Source: an uncultured Slackia sp. (GTDB lineage: Bacteria; Actinomycetota; Coriobacteriia; Coriobacteriales; Eggerthellaceae). From it: DNA of 33,880 bases. The translations under genes and the position numbers were made by a program. Positions 7,905 to 15,314 of this stretch are shown piece after piece. Positions within the stretch are counted from its first letter, which is position 1; each line of letters opens with the position of its first letter. The notes below the pieces were generated by a model. The model was not told the origin of the DNA and searched no databases. It saw nothing but the letters and a program-made list of their open reading frames with translations. The stretch covers positions 1-33,880 of the forward strand of contig CALBLG010000113.1 in NCBI GenBank assembly GCA_937895975.1, written 5' to 3'.

Positions 7905-9248
7905 ATGATTTCTCGCTACACGCGCCCGGCCATGGGTGCCATTTGGGAGCTTGAAAACAAGTTCAACATTTGGAAGGAAATCGAGCTGCTCGCATGCGAG
8001 GCGCAGGCCGAGCTGGGGCAGTGCGGCATCACCAAGGAAGACGCCAAGTGGATTCGCGACCATGCGAATTTCACGGTGGAGCGCGTTTCCGAAATCGAAG
8101 CCGTGACGAACCATGATGTAATCGCGTTTCTCACGAACATGGCCGAGTACATCGATGCCGACGTTCCCGAAGGCGAAGAGAAGCCGAGCCGTTGGGTGCA
8201 CTACGGCATGACGTCGTCTGACTTGGGCGACACGGCGCTGTCGTACCAAATTACGCAGGCGCTCGACATTATTCTGGCCGACGTGAAGCAGCTCGGCGAA
8301 ACCTGCAAGCGCCGCGCGTTCGAATTCCAAGACACGCTGTGCGTGGGCCGCACGCATGGCATCCATGCCGAGCCCATGGTGTTCGGCATGAAGTTCGGCA
8401 GCTGGGCCTGGGCGCTGAAGCGCGCCGAAACTCGCCTGCAGCAGGCGCGCGAGGTGGCCGCGACCGGCGCCATTTCGGGCGCGGTGGGCACCTATTCCAG
8501 CATTGACCCGTTCGTTGAGAAATACGTGTGCGAGAAACTGGGTCTGACGCCCGACCCGCTGTCCACACAGGTCTTGGCTCGCGACCGCCATGCGCAGGTC
8601 ATGTGCGCGTTGGCCGTATGCGCCTCTACGCTGGAAAGCATCGCGCTGCAGGTGCGCCTTATGCAGGAAAGCGACGTGATCGAGGCCGAAGAACCGTTCA
8701 AAGCCGGCCAAAAGGGCTCGTCGGCCATGCCGCATAAGCGCAACCCCATTACGGCCGAACGCGTGTGCGGCCTGTCGCGCATCGTGAAGGCAAACGCGCA
8801 GGTTGGCCTTGACGACGTGGCGCTGTGGTTCGAGCGCGACATCTCGCATTCTGGCGCCGAGCGCGTGGCTTTGGCCGACAGCTTCATCGCGCTTGACTAT
8901 ATGTTCGGCAAGATGCAGTGGATGCTTGACGGTCTGCAAACCTACCCCGACAAGATGGTGCTGAATCTGAATCGCACCCGCGGCCTCATTTTCAGCTCGA
9001 AGGTACTGCTGGCGCTGGTGAACACGGGCATCACGCGCGAAGATGCCTATGTCATCGTGCAGCGCAACGCTATGGCTGTGTGGCACGACATTCAGAATGC
9101 CGTTGACGGCCCCACGTATCGCGAGCGCCTGGAAGCCGACCCTGAGGCCAAACTTTCCGCCGAAACCTTGGACGAGATTTTCGACCCATGGGCGTTCTTG
9201 CATCACAAAGACGAGGCCTTCAAAAAGCTCGAGGGCTTGGAGTTCTAA
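7905..9248 (+). CDS. purB: Adenylosuccinate lyase
   Basis: A 447-residue enzyme that cleaves SAICAR to AICAR and adenylosuccinate to AMP, releasing fumarate, in purine synthesis. The opening MISRYTRPAMGAIW is typical of the PurB family. The HYGMTSSDLGDTA segment and GRTHGIHAEP carry the catalytic His residues, and the fumarate-lyase signature is at about 271-281 (GSSAMPHKRNP), with the flexible-loop catalytic Ser. The ATG at 7905 is set by GGAAAGGA upstream and by the family N-terminus. Length fits the short bacterial PurB subfamily. It appears monocistronic, with a terminator-like hairpin about 45 bp downstream. Confidence 0.96.
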   Translation: MISRYTRPAMGAIWELENKFNIWKEIELLACEAQAELGQCGITKEDAKWIRDHANFTVERVSEIEAVTNHDVIAFLTNMAEYIDADVPEGEEKPSRWVHYGMTSSDLGDTALSYQITQALDIILADVKQLGETCKRRAFEFQDTLCVGRTHGIHAEPMVFGMKFGSWAWALKRAETRLQQAREVAATGAISGAVGTYSSIDPFVEKYVCEKLGLTPDPLSTQVLARDRHAQVMCALAVCASTLESIALQVRLMQESDVIEAEEPFKAGQKGSSAMPHKRNPITAERVCGLSRIVKANAQVGLDDVALWFERDISHSGAERVALADSFIALDYMFGKMQWMLDGLQTYPDKMVLNLNRTRGLIFSSKVLLALVNTGITREDAYVIVQRNAMAVWHDIQNAVDGPTYRERLEADPEAKLSAETLDEIFDPWAFLHHKDEAFKKLEGLEF

Positions 9249-9291
9249 AAGGGCGGGGACGCGTTTTTTTTGGAACTTGGCTTAATTTTGG

Positions 9292-9325
9292 GAAATGCTC
9301 GCAGGCGCGGGCATTTCTGTTTTAG
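9292..9325 (+). terminator. Terminator-like hairpin after purB
   Basis: GAAATGCTCGC (9292-9302) pairs with 9307-9317 (10 Watson-Crick pairs plus one G-T), loop of 4, followed by TGTTTTAG. This is a modest rho-independent terminator. A separate T8 run at 9264-9271 has no stem before it. Confidence 0.6.
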
Positions 9326-9415
9326 TACCAGGGGCGTGACGGCATTTCGAGCGATGCGTCGCCGCGCCCGCGCTTTTCGTTAGTGCGCACGCGCCGTGCG
9401 CCGTTAGGACACGCT

Positions 9416-10342
9416 ATGGCCACCCTGCAACAACTTCGTTACCTCATCGCGGTTGCGGAATACGGATCCATCAATGCCGCCGCGCGCGAACTGTTTGCCA
9501 CTCAATCGAATCTGTCTACGGCTATCAAAGATCTTGAGCACGAGCTGGGCGTTACCATTTTCACGCGCAGCAACCGTGGTGTGTCGCTGACCAACGATGG
9601 CACCGAACTTTTGGGCTATGCTCGCCAGGTGGTCGAACAGGCCGACATGCTGGAGCGCCGTTATGCCGAGCATGGCTCGAGCCACGTGCGCCTGGCCGTT
9701 TCCACGCAACACTACGCCTTCAGCGTGCAGGCGTTCGTGAATGTGGCCGAAACGTGTACGGGCGACGAATACGACCTGGTGCTGCGCGAAAGCACCACGG
9801 CGGAAATCATCGAGGACGTGCGCAGCTTCCGCAGCGAAATCGGCATCTTGTTCACCGACGACTTCAATCGCCGCGTGCTCGAACGCGCCTTTGACGAGGC
9901 TGCGGTCGAATTTCACCCGCTGTTCGAGGCGTCGGCCCATGTGTTTGTAGGCGAGGGGCATCCGCTGGCATCGCGCAGCATCATCGCGCCCGAGGAGCTG
10001 GCCGCCTATCCACGTTATTCGTTCGAGCAGGGCACGGTGAATTCGTTTTATTACGCTGAAGAGCCGTTGGCGTGGCTGCCCAGTGCGCGCAACATTCGCT
10101 GCTCCGATCGCGGCACGCTGTCGAATCTGCTCATCAGCCATAATGGCTACACGCTTTCCACGGGCATTTTGTCCAGCGAAATGTCGCATGGCATCGCTAG
10201 CGTTCCGCTGGATTCTGATGAATGCATGCGCGTCGGCTACATCATGCATCGCGAGCGCCGTCCCAGCGAGCTGCTGCTGCGCTACATCGACGAGCTTCAC
10301 GCCATCGCGGGCACCGACCCCGATGTGAGACTGCTTGGATAG
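9416..10342 (+). CDS. LysR-family transcriptional regulator
   Basis: A 308-residue DNA-binding protein with the LysR winged-helix N-terminus (LQQLRYLIAVAEYGSINAAA, then ATQSNLSTAIKDLEHELG and FTRSNRGVSLTNDG, residues about 4-62). A periplasmic-binding-protein-like effector domain covers about 88-300. The ATG at 9416 is chosen over a GTG at 9383 because the family begins within a few residues of it and TAGGAC lies upstream. LysR proteins usually control a divergent neighbour, but the neighbour here (purB) is on the same strand, so the target is unknown. A 36-bp hairpin starts one base after the stop. Confidence 0.9.
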   Translation: MATLQQLRYLIAVAEYGSINAAARELFATQSNLSTAIKDLEHELGVTIFTRSNRGVSLTNDGTELLGYARQVVEQADMLERRYAEHGSSHVRLAVSTQHYAFSVQAFVNVAETCTGDEYDLVLRESTTAEIIEDVRSFRSEIGILFTDDFNRRVLERAFDEAAVEFHPLFEASAHVFVGEGHPLASRSIIAPEELAAYPRYSFEQGTVNSFYYAEEPLAWLPSARNIRCSDRGTLSNLLISHNGYTLSTGILSSEMSHGIASVPLDSDECMRVGYIMHRERRPSELLLRYIDELHAIAGTDPDVRLLG

Positions 10343-10343
10343 C

Positions 10344-10424
10344 GAGGGTGGGACAGTTGCCTCAGGGGAAAGTGTCCCAGCAAAGCATTGGGACACTTTC
10401 CCCTGAGGCAACTGTCCCACCCTC
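10344..10424. repeat. 36-bp perfect inverted repeat with GGGACAG core
   Basis: 10344-10379 is perfectly complementary to 10389-10424, with a 9-nt loop. It begins directly after the LysR stop codon. Its outer part contains GGGACAGTTGCC, related to the core of the palindromes at 12439-12536 and 14129-14269. No T-run follows. Its length and perfection exceed what termination needs. Confidence 0.92.
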
Positions 10425-10523
10425 TTCGGCCCCGCCTGCCGCTCGCTTTCCCCATGCCGCCGTTTGCCCGATTGCCGTGTGAACAGGCTGTGTCAGCTTC
10501 CGCAAAGGGATGCTTCCCGACAC

Positions 10524-10529
10524 TACAAT
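10524..10529 (+). promoter_or_regulatory. Probable glmS -10 element
   Basis: TACAAT lies 47 bases before the glmS ATG; AAGGAAGG is the ribosome site. The -35 is weak. I see no glmS ribozyme-like sequence in the 150 bp upstream. Confidence 0.4.
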
Positions 10530-10576
10530 GAAGCGTTGTGTCGAAGCAAAATTCCCAATAAGGAAGGAATTTCCCT

Positions 10577-12412
10577 ATGTGCGGCATCATCGGATACACC
10601 GGAAATTTGCAAGCGAAGGACATTTTGATTCGCGGGCTGAAGCGCATGGAATACCGCGGCTACGATTCGGCGGGCATAGCCGTGCAAACCCCGTTGGGCT
10701 TGAACGTAAAGCATAAGGTGGGCAAGGTTGCTGGGCTTGAAGCCATGGTGGAAAGCATGGACATCGACGGCACATGCGGTATTGGCCATACTCGCTGGGC
10801 CACGCATGGCAAACCCAGCGAGGCCAACGCGCACCCGCATACGGCGTGCGCCAACGATATTGCCGTGGTGCATAACGGCATCATCGAGAACTATGCAACG
10901 CTGAAGGAAGAGCTTATTGGCAGGGGCCATGTGTTCTCGAGCGAAACCGATACCGAGGTTATCGCTCATCTTGTCGAAGAGGCGTATAACGGCGATTTGC
11001 TGGAAGCCGTGCGCCAAGCGACATATCGCTTGGCTGGCGCGTATGGCATTGCGGTGGTGTGCGACGCCGAGCCGGGCGTCATTGTATGCGCCCGCAAAGA
11101 TTCGCCCATCGTGGTGGGCCAGGGCACATCTGGCGCGCTGGTGGCCAGCGATATTGTGGCGCTGATTGACGAAACGCGCGACGTGGTGGTGTTGGAAGAC
11201 GATACCTTCGCGAAGCTCACCTGCGCAAACGGCGAATCTAATATCGAATACTTCGACCAAGAGGGCAACGCTATCCACCCGTCCGTCACGCATGTGGATT
11301 GGGATGTGTCTGCGGCCGAAAAGGGCGGTTTCCCCGACTTCATGCTGAAGGAAATTTACGAGGAGCCACGCACCATTCGCGATACGTTGGCGGGCCGCAT
11401 GGTGAACGGACATCTGCAGTTCGACGAGCTTGCGCTGAATTACGACGAGCTGGCTGCCATCGATCGCGTGTACATCATCGCTTGCGGCACCAGCTACCAT
11501 GCGGGCCTTATCGCGAAAAACTTGATTGAAGCATGGAGCCGCATTCCGTGCGAGGTGGAGGTGGCCAGCGAATTCCGCTATCGCAACCCCATCATCACGC
11601 CGTCGACGCTGGTGGTGGCAGTGTCGCAATCGGGCGAGACGGCAGACACGCTTGCCGCCATTCGCGACGCGCGCATCAAGGGCGCGAAGGTGTTCGGCAT
11701 TACGAACGTGGTGGGCTCGCCGGTCGCGCGCGAGAGCGACGGCGTTATCTACATCAAGGCGAACAAGGAAATCGCCGTTGCTGCCACGAAGAGCTTCCTG
11801 GGCCAGGTGGCCGCGCTTACGCTGCTCGCTATGCTGCTGGGCCAGCTTCGCGGCGGCCTTACCACGGCGCAGATTCGCATGCTGTTCCGCGAAATGGCCG
11901 ACACCGCGCAGCAAATCGAGCAAATCCTGGCCGACACCAGCGCCATCGAAGAGGCGGCGCTTGCGTGCAAAGACGCGCAAAACGCCCTGTTCATTGGACG
12001 CGGCATCGGCTCGACCATTTGCTACGAAGGCGCGCTGAAGCTCAAGGAAATCAGCTATTTGCATGCCGAAGCGTACGCGGCCGGCGAGATGAAGCATGGC
12101 CCCATCGCGCTGCTCGACGAGGGATTCCCGGTTATCGTGGTGGCCACGAAGAGCCCCACGTACGACAAGGTGATTTCGAATATTCAGGAATGCAAGGCGC
12201 GCGGCGCACTGGTGGTGGCAATCGCCACCGAGGGCGACGAGGAAATCAAGAAGCACGCCGACTACGTGATTTACATTCCGAAGGTGCGCGATTGTTTCAG
12301 CGCCATCACGGCTAGCGTGCCCCTACAGCTGTTCGCGCGCGACATCGCCATCGCTCGCGGCTGCGATGTGGACCAGCCGCGCAATTTGGCGAAATCGGTC
12401 ACCGTCGAGTAG
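10577..12412 (+). CDS. glmS: Glutamine--fructose-6-phosphate aminotransferase (isomerizing)
   Basis: A 611-residue enzyme making glucosamine-6-phosphate from fructose-6-phosphate and glutamine, the first step to UDP-GlcNAc for peptidoglycan. The N-terminal Ntn-type glutaminase starts MCGIIGYTG with nucleophile Cys2, and GIGHTRWATHG is present at about 70-80. Two SIS domains follow: the first has ACGTSYHAG and SQSGETADT (about 349-357), the second SYLHAEAYAAGEMKHGP. The C-terminus DVDQPRNLAKSVTVE is the family hallmark. Length is normal. The order glmS-acpS-nnrD on one strand is common in Actinomycetota, although a 240-bp gap separates acpS. Confidence 0.97.
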   Translation: MCGIIGYTGNLQAKDILIRGLKRMEYRGYDSAGIAVQTPLGLNVKHKVGKVAGLEAMVESMDIDGTCGIGHTRWATHGKPSEANAHPHTACANDIAVVHNGIIENYATLKEELIGRGHVFSSETDTEVIAHLVEEAYNGDLLEAVRQATYRLAGAYGIAVVCDAEPGVIVCARKDSPIVVGQGTSGALVASDIVALIDETRDVVVLEDDTFAKLTCANGESNIEYFDQEGNAIHPSVTHVDWDVSAAEKGGFPDFMLKEIYEEPRTIRDTLAGRMVNGHLQFDELALNYDELAAIDRVYIIACGTSYHAGLIAKNLIEAWSRIPCEVEVASEFRYRNPIITPSTLVVAVSQSGETADTLAAIRDARIKGAKVFGITNVVGSPVARESDGVIYIKANKEIAVAATKSFLGQVAALTLLAMLLGQLRGGLTTAQIRMLFREMADTAQQIEQILADTSAIEEAALACKDAQNALFIGRGIGSTICYEGALKLKEISYLHAEAYAAGEMKHGPIALLDEGFPVIVVATKSPTYDKVISNIQECKARGALVVAIATEGDEEIKKHADYVIYIPKVRDCFSAITASVPLQLFARDIAIARGCDVDQPRNLAKSVTVE

Positions 12413-12438
12413 GGGAAAGCCTGGGTCAAACGGCGGTT

Positions 12439-12536
12439 CTGGGCCAAGGGGGACTGTCTCCTCGGCCCAGCTGGTTGGCAAGCTGCTGGGGCAAGGCGAG
12501 CGCGCAATGGATCAAAGGGACTGCCTCCACGACCCA
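12439..12536. repeat. Two GGGACTG-core palindromes between glmS and acpS
   Basis: The first is CTGGGCC (12439-12445) pairing with 12464-12470 around the core GGGACTGTCTCC at 12450-12461. The second is TGGATC (12508-12513) pairing imperfectly with GACCCA (12531-12536) around GGGACTGCCTCC at 12517-12528. Stems differ while the core is nearly the same. The rest of the 240-bp gap shows only a promoter-like TACAAT near acpS. Confidence 0.7.
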
Positions 12537-12610
12537 GATGCGGCTCTTTCCCGCACGCTTAACAGATTGTGGAATTTGACGGGACGCGAATGCGGGCTTT
12601 TCTGCAAAGT

Positions 12611-12616
12611 TACAAT
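12611..12616 (+). promoter_or_regulatory. Possible acpS -10 element
   Basis: TACAAT lies 36 bases before the acpS GTG, inside a small inverted repeat (ACAATT/AATTGT, 12612-12633). No -35 at the right spacing; the only good TTGACG (12576-12581) is too far away. Confidence 0.3.
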
Positions 12617-12652
12617 TCTGCTGTAGAAATTGTCCCGTGATAGGAGGGCGCC

Positions 12653-13195
12653 GTGTCGGTTGGTTTGGGCGTCGATATCGTTGAAATTGAGCGGATGCGG
12701 CGCATTCTCGATCGCACGCCATCGTTCGCGACCAAGGTGTTCACCGATGCCGAGCAGGATTATTGCAACCGCAAAGGCAACCCTGCGACGCATTACGCTG
12801 CGCGCTTCGCCGCGAAAGAAGCCGTGTGCAAGGCTCTGGGCACGGGCATTTTGGCTAGCGGCATTGGCATGCGCGATGTGGAAGTGGTGCGCGATTCCCA
12901 CGGCAAGCCGGCCATTGCGCTACATGGCGCCGCGGCCCGCATCGCCGAGGAGCAGGGTGTTGTCGATGTGCCCCTGTCCATCACCTATACCCATTCCGTT
13001 GCTGTCGCAAACGCCGTGGCCATTACGAAGGCGTCGCAGGCCGAGCGCGAGAAGCGACGCGATGTGAAGGCCGAGCTTGCGCAGCAATTCAAGGAAATGC
13101 GCGGGATGCTCGACGATTTGGGCGAGCAAACCGCGGCCGACGCCGAAGCGAAAGGCGCCGGCGAGCCCGTGCGCAATGAAGGGGGCGTTCGATGA
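12653..13195 (+). CDS. acpS: Holo-[acyl-carrier-protein] synthase with C-terminal extension
   Basis: AcpS transfers 4'-phosphopantetheine from CoA to the Ser of acyl carrier protein. The GTG start follows AGGAGGGCG. The Mg-binding residues are present: Asp8 in GLGVDIVEIERM and Glu56 in RFAAKEAVCKALG. The core ends near residue 127 (SITYTHSVAVANAVAI). The usual length is about 120-126 residues; here about 53 more follow, charged and helical, with an Ala/Glu-rich tail. The stop overlaps the nnrD start (ATGA), so the two are translationally coupled. Confidence 0.92.
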   Translation: MSVGLGVDIVEIERMRRILDRTPSFATKVFTDAEQDYCNRKGNPATHYAARFAAKEAVCKALGTGILASGIGMRDVEVVRDSHGKPAIALHGAAARIAEEQGVVDVPLSITYTHSVAVANAVAITKASQAEREKRRDVKAELAQQFKEMRGMLDDLGEQTAADAEAKGAGEPVRNEGGVR

Positions 13196-14115
13196 AAACC
13201 ATCACTTCCAAGAAGGCCGCGCGCCTCTTGCCGACGCTTTCTGTCAACGACAACAAGTACACGCGCGGCGTGTGCGAGTTGGTGGTGGGCGAGCCGACCT
13301 ATCCCGGCGCAGGCGTGCTTGCGTCCATGGCCGCATCGCGACTTGGCGCTGGTTATATTGAGGTGTACGCGTCGATGGAAACGGCCGCATCGTTGCATGT
13401 GCTTCAACCGTCATGCGTGTGCTGGCCCATTGAATCGTATGCGGAATGCATCCATCCAACCAGCGAGCGCCATCCACGCGCTGCGGTTGTGGGTTGCGGT
13501 TTCGCGGGTGTTGAAGCGTCGGCTGCGTGCGTGCTCGATGTGCTCGAAAACGCCCAAGAGCCCGTGCTCATCGATGGCGGAGGCTTGACCGCAACGCATA
13601 CCGACGAAGGCAAGGCGGCGTTGCGAAAACGTTTTATTGATGGGTACCCAACTATTATCACTCCGCACGGCGGTGAGGCCGCACGCATTCTCGCCTCGCT
13701 CGATGCGTCCGATTTGGAAGCGCAGCGCCTTCATGCCGAGAAGCAGGACGTGCCCGCCGCCGCGGCCGATGCGTTGCTCATTGCCCGAGCATTGGGCGTG
13801 ATTTGCGTGCTGAAAGGTCCCGACACCTATATTGCTGACGGCAACGAGGAAAGCGTCAACGACGTGCTGCAGCTTACCTGCGGAACGCCCGCGCTTGCCA
13901 AAGCCGGCACGGGCGACGTGCTCGCGGGCATCATCGGCTCGTTGCTCGCCCAGGCTGTCGACCCCAAAGATGCTTGTGCTCTGGGCGTATACCTGCACGC
14001 TCGCGCCGGCGTGCTTGCCGCGTCCGACTCCGACGAGCTGTGCGTGACAGCCGAAGACGTGGTTGCCCACCTTCCCAAGGCTGTGCGCGGTTTGCGCGCG
14101 AAATCCGCCAAGTAA
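13192..14115 (+). CDS. nnrD: ADP/ATP-dependent NAD(P)H-hydrate dehydratase
   Basis: A 307-residue ribokinase-fold enzyme that repairs damaged NAD(P)H hydrates. Motifs in order are KYTRGVCELVVG at 22-33 and PGAGVLASMAASRLGAGYIEVY (YjeF C-terminal type), IDGGGLT at about 127-133, TPHGGEAARI at 157-166 (usually TPHPGE), VLKGPDTYI, and AKAGTGDVLAGIIGS at 236-250 with the catalytic Asp242. The epimerase partner NnrE is neither fused nor adjacent, whereas many bacteria have one bifunctional protein. The start overlaps the acpS stop by four bases. Confidence 0.9.
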   Translation: MKTITSKKAARLLPTLSVNDNKYTRGVCELVVGEPTYPGAGVLASMAASRLGAGYIEVYASMETAASLHVLQPSCVCWPIESYAECIHPTSERHPRAAVVGCGFAGVEASAACVLDVLENAQEPVLIDGGGLTATHTDEGKAALRKRFIDGYPTIITPHGGEAARILASLDASDLEAQRLHAEKQDVPAAAADALLIARALGVICVLKGPDTYIADGNEESVNDVLQLTCGTPALAKAGTGDVLAGIIGSLLAQAVDPKDACALGVYLHARAGVLAASDSDELCVTAEDVVAHLPKAVRGLRAKSAK

Positions 14116-14128
14116 TCGCGCGCTGAAG

Positions 14129-14269
14129 TGGGACAGGGTATGGGACAGGGGACTGTCCCCCGTCCCATACCCTGTCCCATAGGCACAACCCGAGACTGGG
14201 GCGGGGACTTGTCTCTTGTTTCACTCGATTCCGTTCCGTTGTTGGTCAAAGGGACCAGCTCCTTTGACC
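14129..14269. repeat. Cluster of three GGGAC-core palindromes
   Basis: First: 14129-14146 pairs perfectly with 14162-14179 (18 bp), and inside it GGGGA/TCCCC adds 5 bp around the core GGGACTGTCCCC. Second: GAGAC at 14192-14196 pairs with 14211-14215 around GGGACTTGTCTC. Third: GGTCAAAGG at 14244-14252 pairs with 14261-14269 around GGGACCAGCTCC. They fill most of the 258-bp gap between nnrD and the DUF308 gene. Confidence 0.8.
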
Positions 14270-14306
14270 CATTTCACATTTTGGAAACAAACAGCCTCGT
14301 CGTCTT

Positions 14307-14336
14307 TTGCATAATGGCCGTGGCCCTATATACAAT
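14307..14336 (+). promoter_or_regulatory. Promoter for the DUF308 gene
   Basis: TTGCAT (14307-14312), an 18-bp spacer and TACAAT (14331-14336), 37 bases before the ATG at 14374. The GAAGGAGG ribosome site lies between. Confidence 0.5.
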
Positions 14337-14373
14337 GGGAATAAAGAATGCGGCTTGGCTGAAGGAGGCTGCA

Positions 14374-14970
14374 ATGTCGAACGACAATATTCATGTGGAA
14401 GTGCTCGACTCGCGCGACGAGTTCCGCCCTGGGCGCAGCGGCGGGTCGGTGAATTGGCTGCAGTTGCTTTCGGGCATGCTGCTGCTCGCCTTCGGCTTGG
14501 TATGCGTATTCTGCCCGTTCGAGGTACTTATGGGCATTTCGACGGTCATCGCCGTTTTTGTGATCATCGCGGGAGGCATCGACGTTGCGTCGTACGTGCG
14601 TTATCGCAATACGCTGTTCTCTCAAAGCGGCTGGAGCCTGTTCTTCGGCATTATGATCGTGCTGCTCGGCGTTGTGCTGCTGGTGTTCCCGGCGGTTGGC
14701 GTTGCGGCAATGGCTTGGGCTTTTGGGTTGGGCATCGTGATTTTCGGCGTGGTGCAGCTTGTTGCGTCAAGGCCGTTTTTCCTGATGGGAGCCGGCCTTG
14801 GCTCCATGGTGGGTATTTCGGGCGTGGCAGAAATCGCGCTGGGCGTGCTCATCTGCGTGTTCCCGTCTTCAATCGGCCTGTTTCTGGGGCTGTTCGCCAT
14901 CGTGTACGCCGTGAACACCATCGTGTTCAGTTTGCCAATCGGCCGCGACCGCACGAATACCCTCTGGTAA
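14374..14970 (+). CDS. DUF308 / HdeD-family membrane protein
   Basis: A 198-residue polytopic membrane protein with a hydrophilic N-terminus of about 28 residues and six hydrophobic spans in three similar hairpins (for example LLSGMLLLAFGLVCVFCP and GIMIVLLGVVLLVFP, both ending in a Pro after the span). This repeat of LGxxLLxxP-like units is the DUF308/HdeD pattern, linked in E. coli to acid resistance; no function can be assigned here. The ATG at 14374 is fixed by GAAGGAGG 6 bases upstream and the promoter at 14307-14336. Confidence 0.82.
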   Translation: MSNDNIHVEVLDSRDEFRPGRSGGSVNWLQLLSGMLLLAFGLVCVFCPFEVLMGISTVIAVFVIIAGGIDVASYVRYRNTLFSQSGWSLFFGIMIVLLGVVLLVFPAVGVAAMAWAFGLGIVIFGVVQLVASRPFFLMGAGLGSMVGISGVAEIALGVLICVFPSSIGLFLGLFAIVYAVNTIVFSLPIGRDRTNTLW

Positions 14971-15126
14971 GCGCGGAGCCGAACGTTCGGCTGCTGCCGT
15001 CGCTATGCCGTGGCAGAAATCGAAGCTTTAGTGCACTGTTTCTATATGGATAGGCATCTTAGAACGTTTCGCAATTGGCAACGTAGAACAAACGAGTCTT
15101 CTGACCTGCGGAAATGTCACAAGTTG

Positions 15127-15181
15127 AAAAAGCGGCCTTTGCGCGCCCCAATAGAAAGGTGCACTAAAGGTCGCTTTTTTG
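15127..15181. terminator. Bidirectional terminator-like hairpin
   Basis: AAAAAGCGGCCTTT (15127-15140) pairs with 15166-15179 with one G-T, loop of 25. A-run on the left and T-run on the right suit termination of both the DUF308 gene (plus) and ligA (minus). Confidence 0.6.
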
Positions 15182-15269
15182 ACATTTAGTCGCGCAAAAT
15201 GGAAAGGTGATGCACTATCCCTACGATTTTTGTCGTCGTGAACATGTGCGCCCGCCGCCCTTTCGCAGC

Positions 15270-15295
15270 GGCGCAGCGGGCAGTCCCGCTGCGCC
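15270..15295. terminator. 11-bp GC hairpin just beyond the ligA stop
   Basis: GGCGCAGCGGG (15270-15280) pairs perfectly with 15285-15295 over the loop CAGT. It lies 19 bp past the ligA stop on the minus strand. No T-run, so a termination role is uncertain. Confidence 0.45.
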
Positions 15296-15314
15296 TGCTT
15301 CGCCGGTATGTCCG

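Larger units (their letters stand above)
14971..15314. other. Gene-free stretch between convergent DUF308 gene and ligA
   Basis: 344 bp with no convincing gene. It holds two hairpins (15127-15179 and 15270-15295) and an 11-bp inverted pair (CTTTAGTGCAC at 15026-15036 and its complement at 15159-15169), plus a locally AT-rich patch around 15040-15130. Confidence 0.6.

Noticed and set aside
6399..9206. A 935-codon minus-strand open frame across the two RCK genes and purB
   Set aside because: It crosses three well-identified genes and a palindromic gap and has shadow composition (His/Arg/Ala-rich); no ribosome site or homology.
10425..10576. glmS ribozyme/riboswitch upstream of glmS
   Set aside because: I looked for the conserved core and pseudoknot-like layout and saw only a promoter-like TACAAT and a ribosome site.
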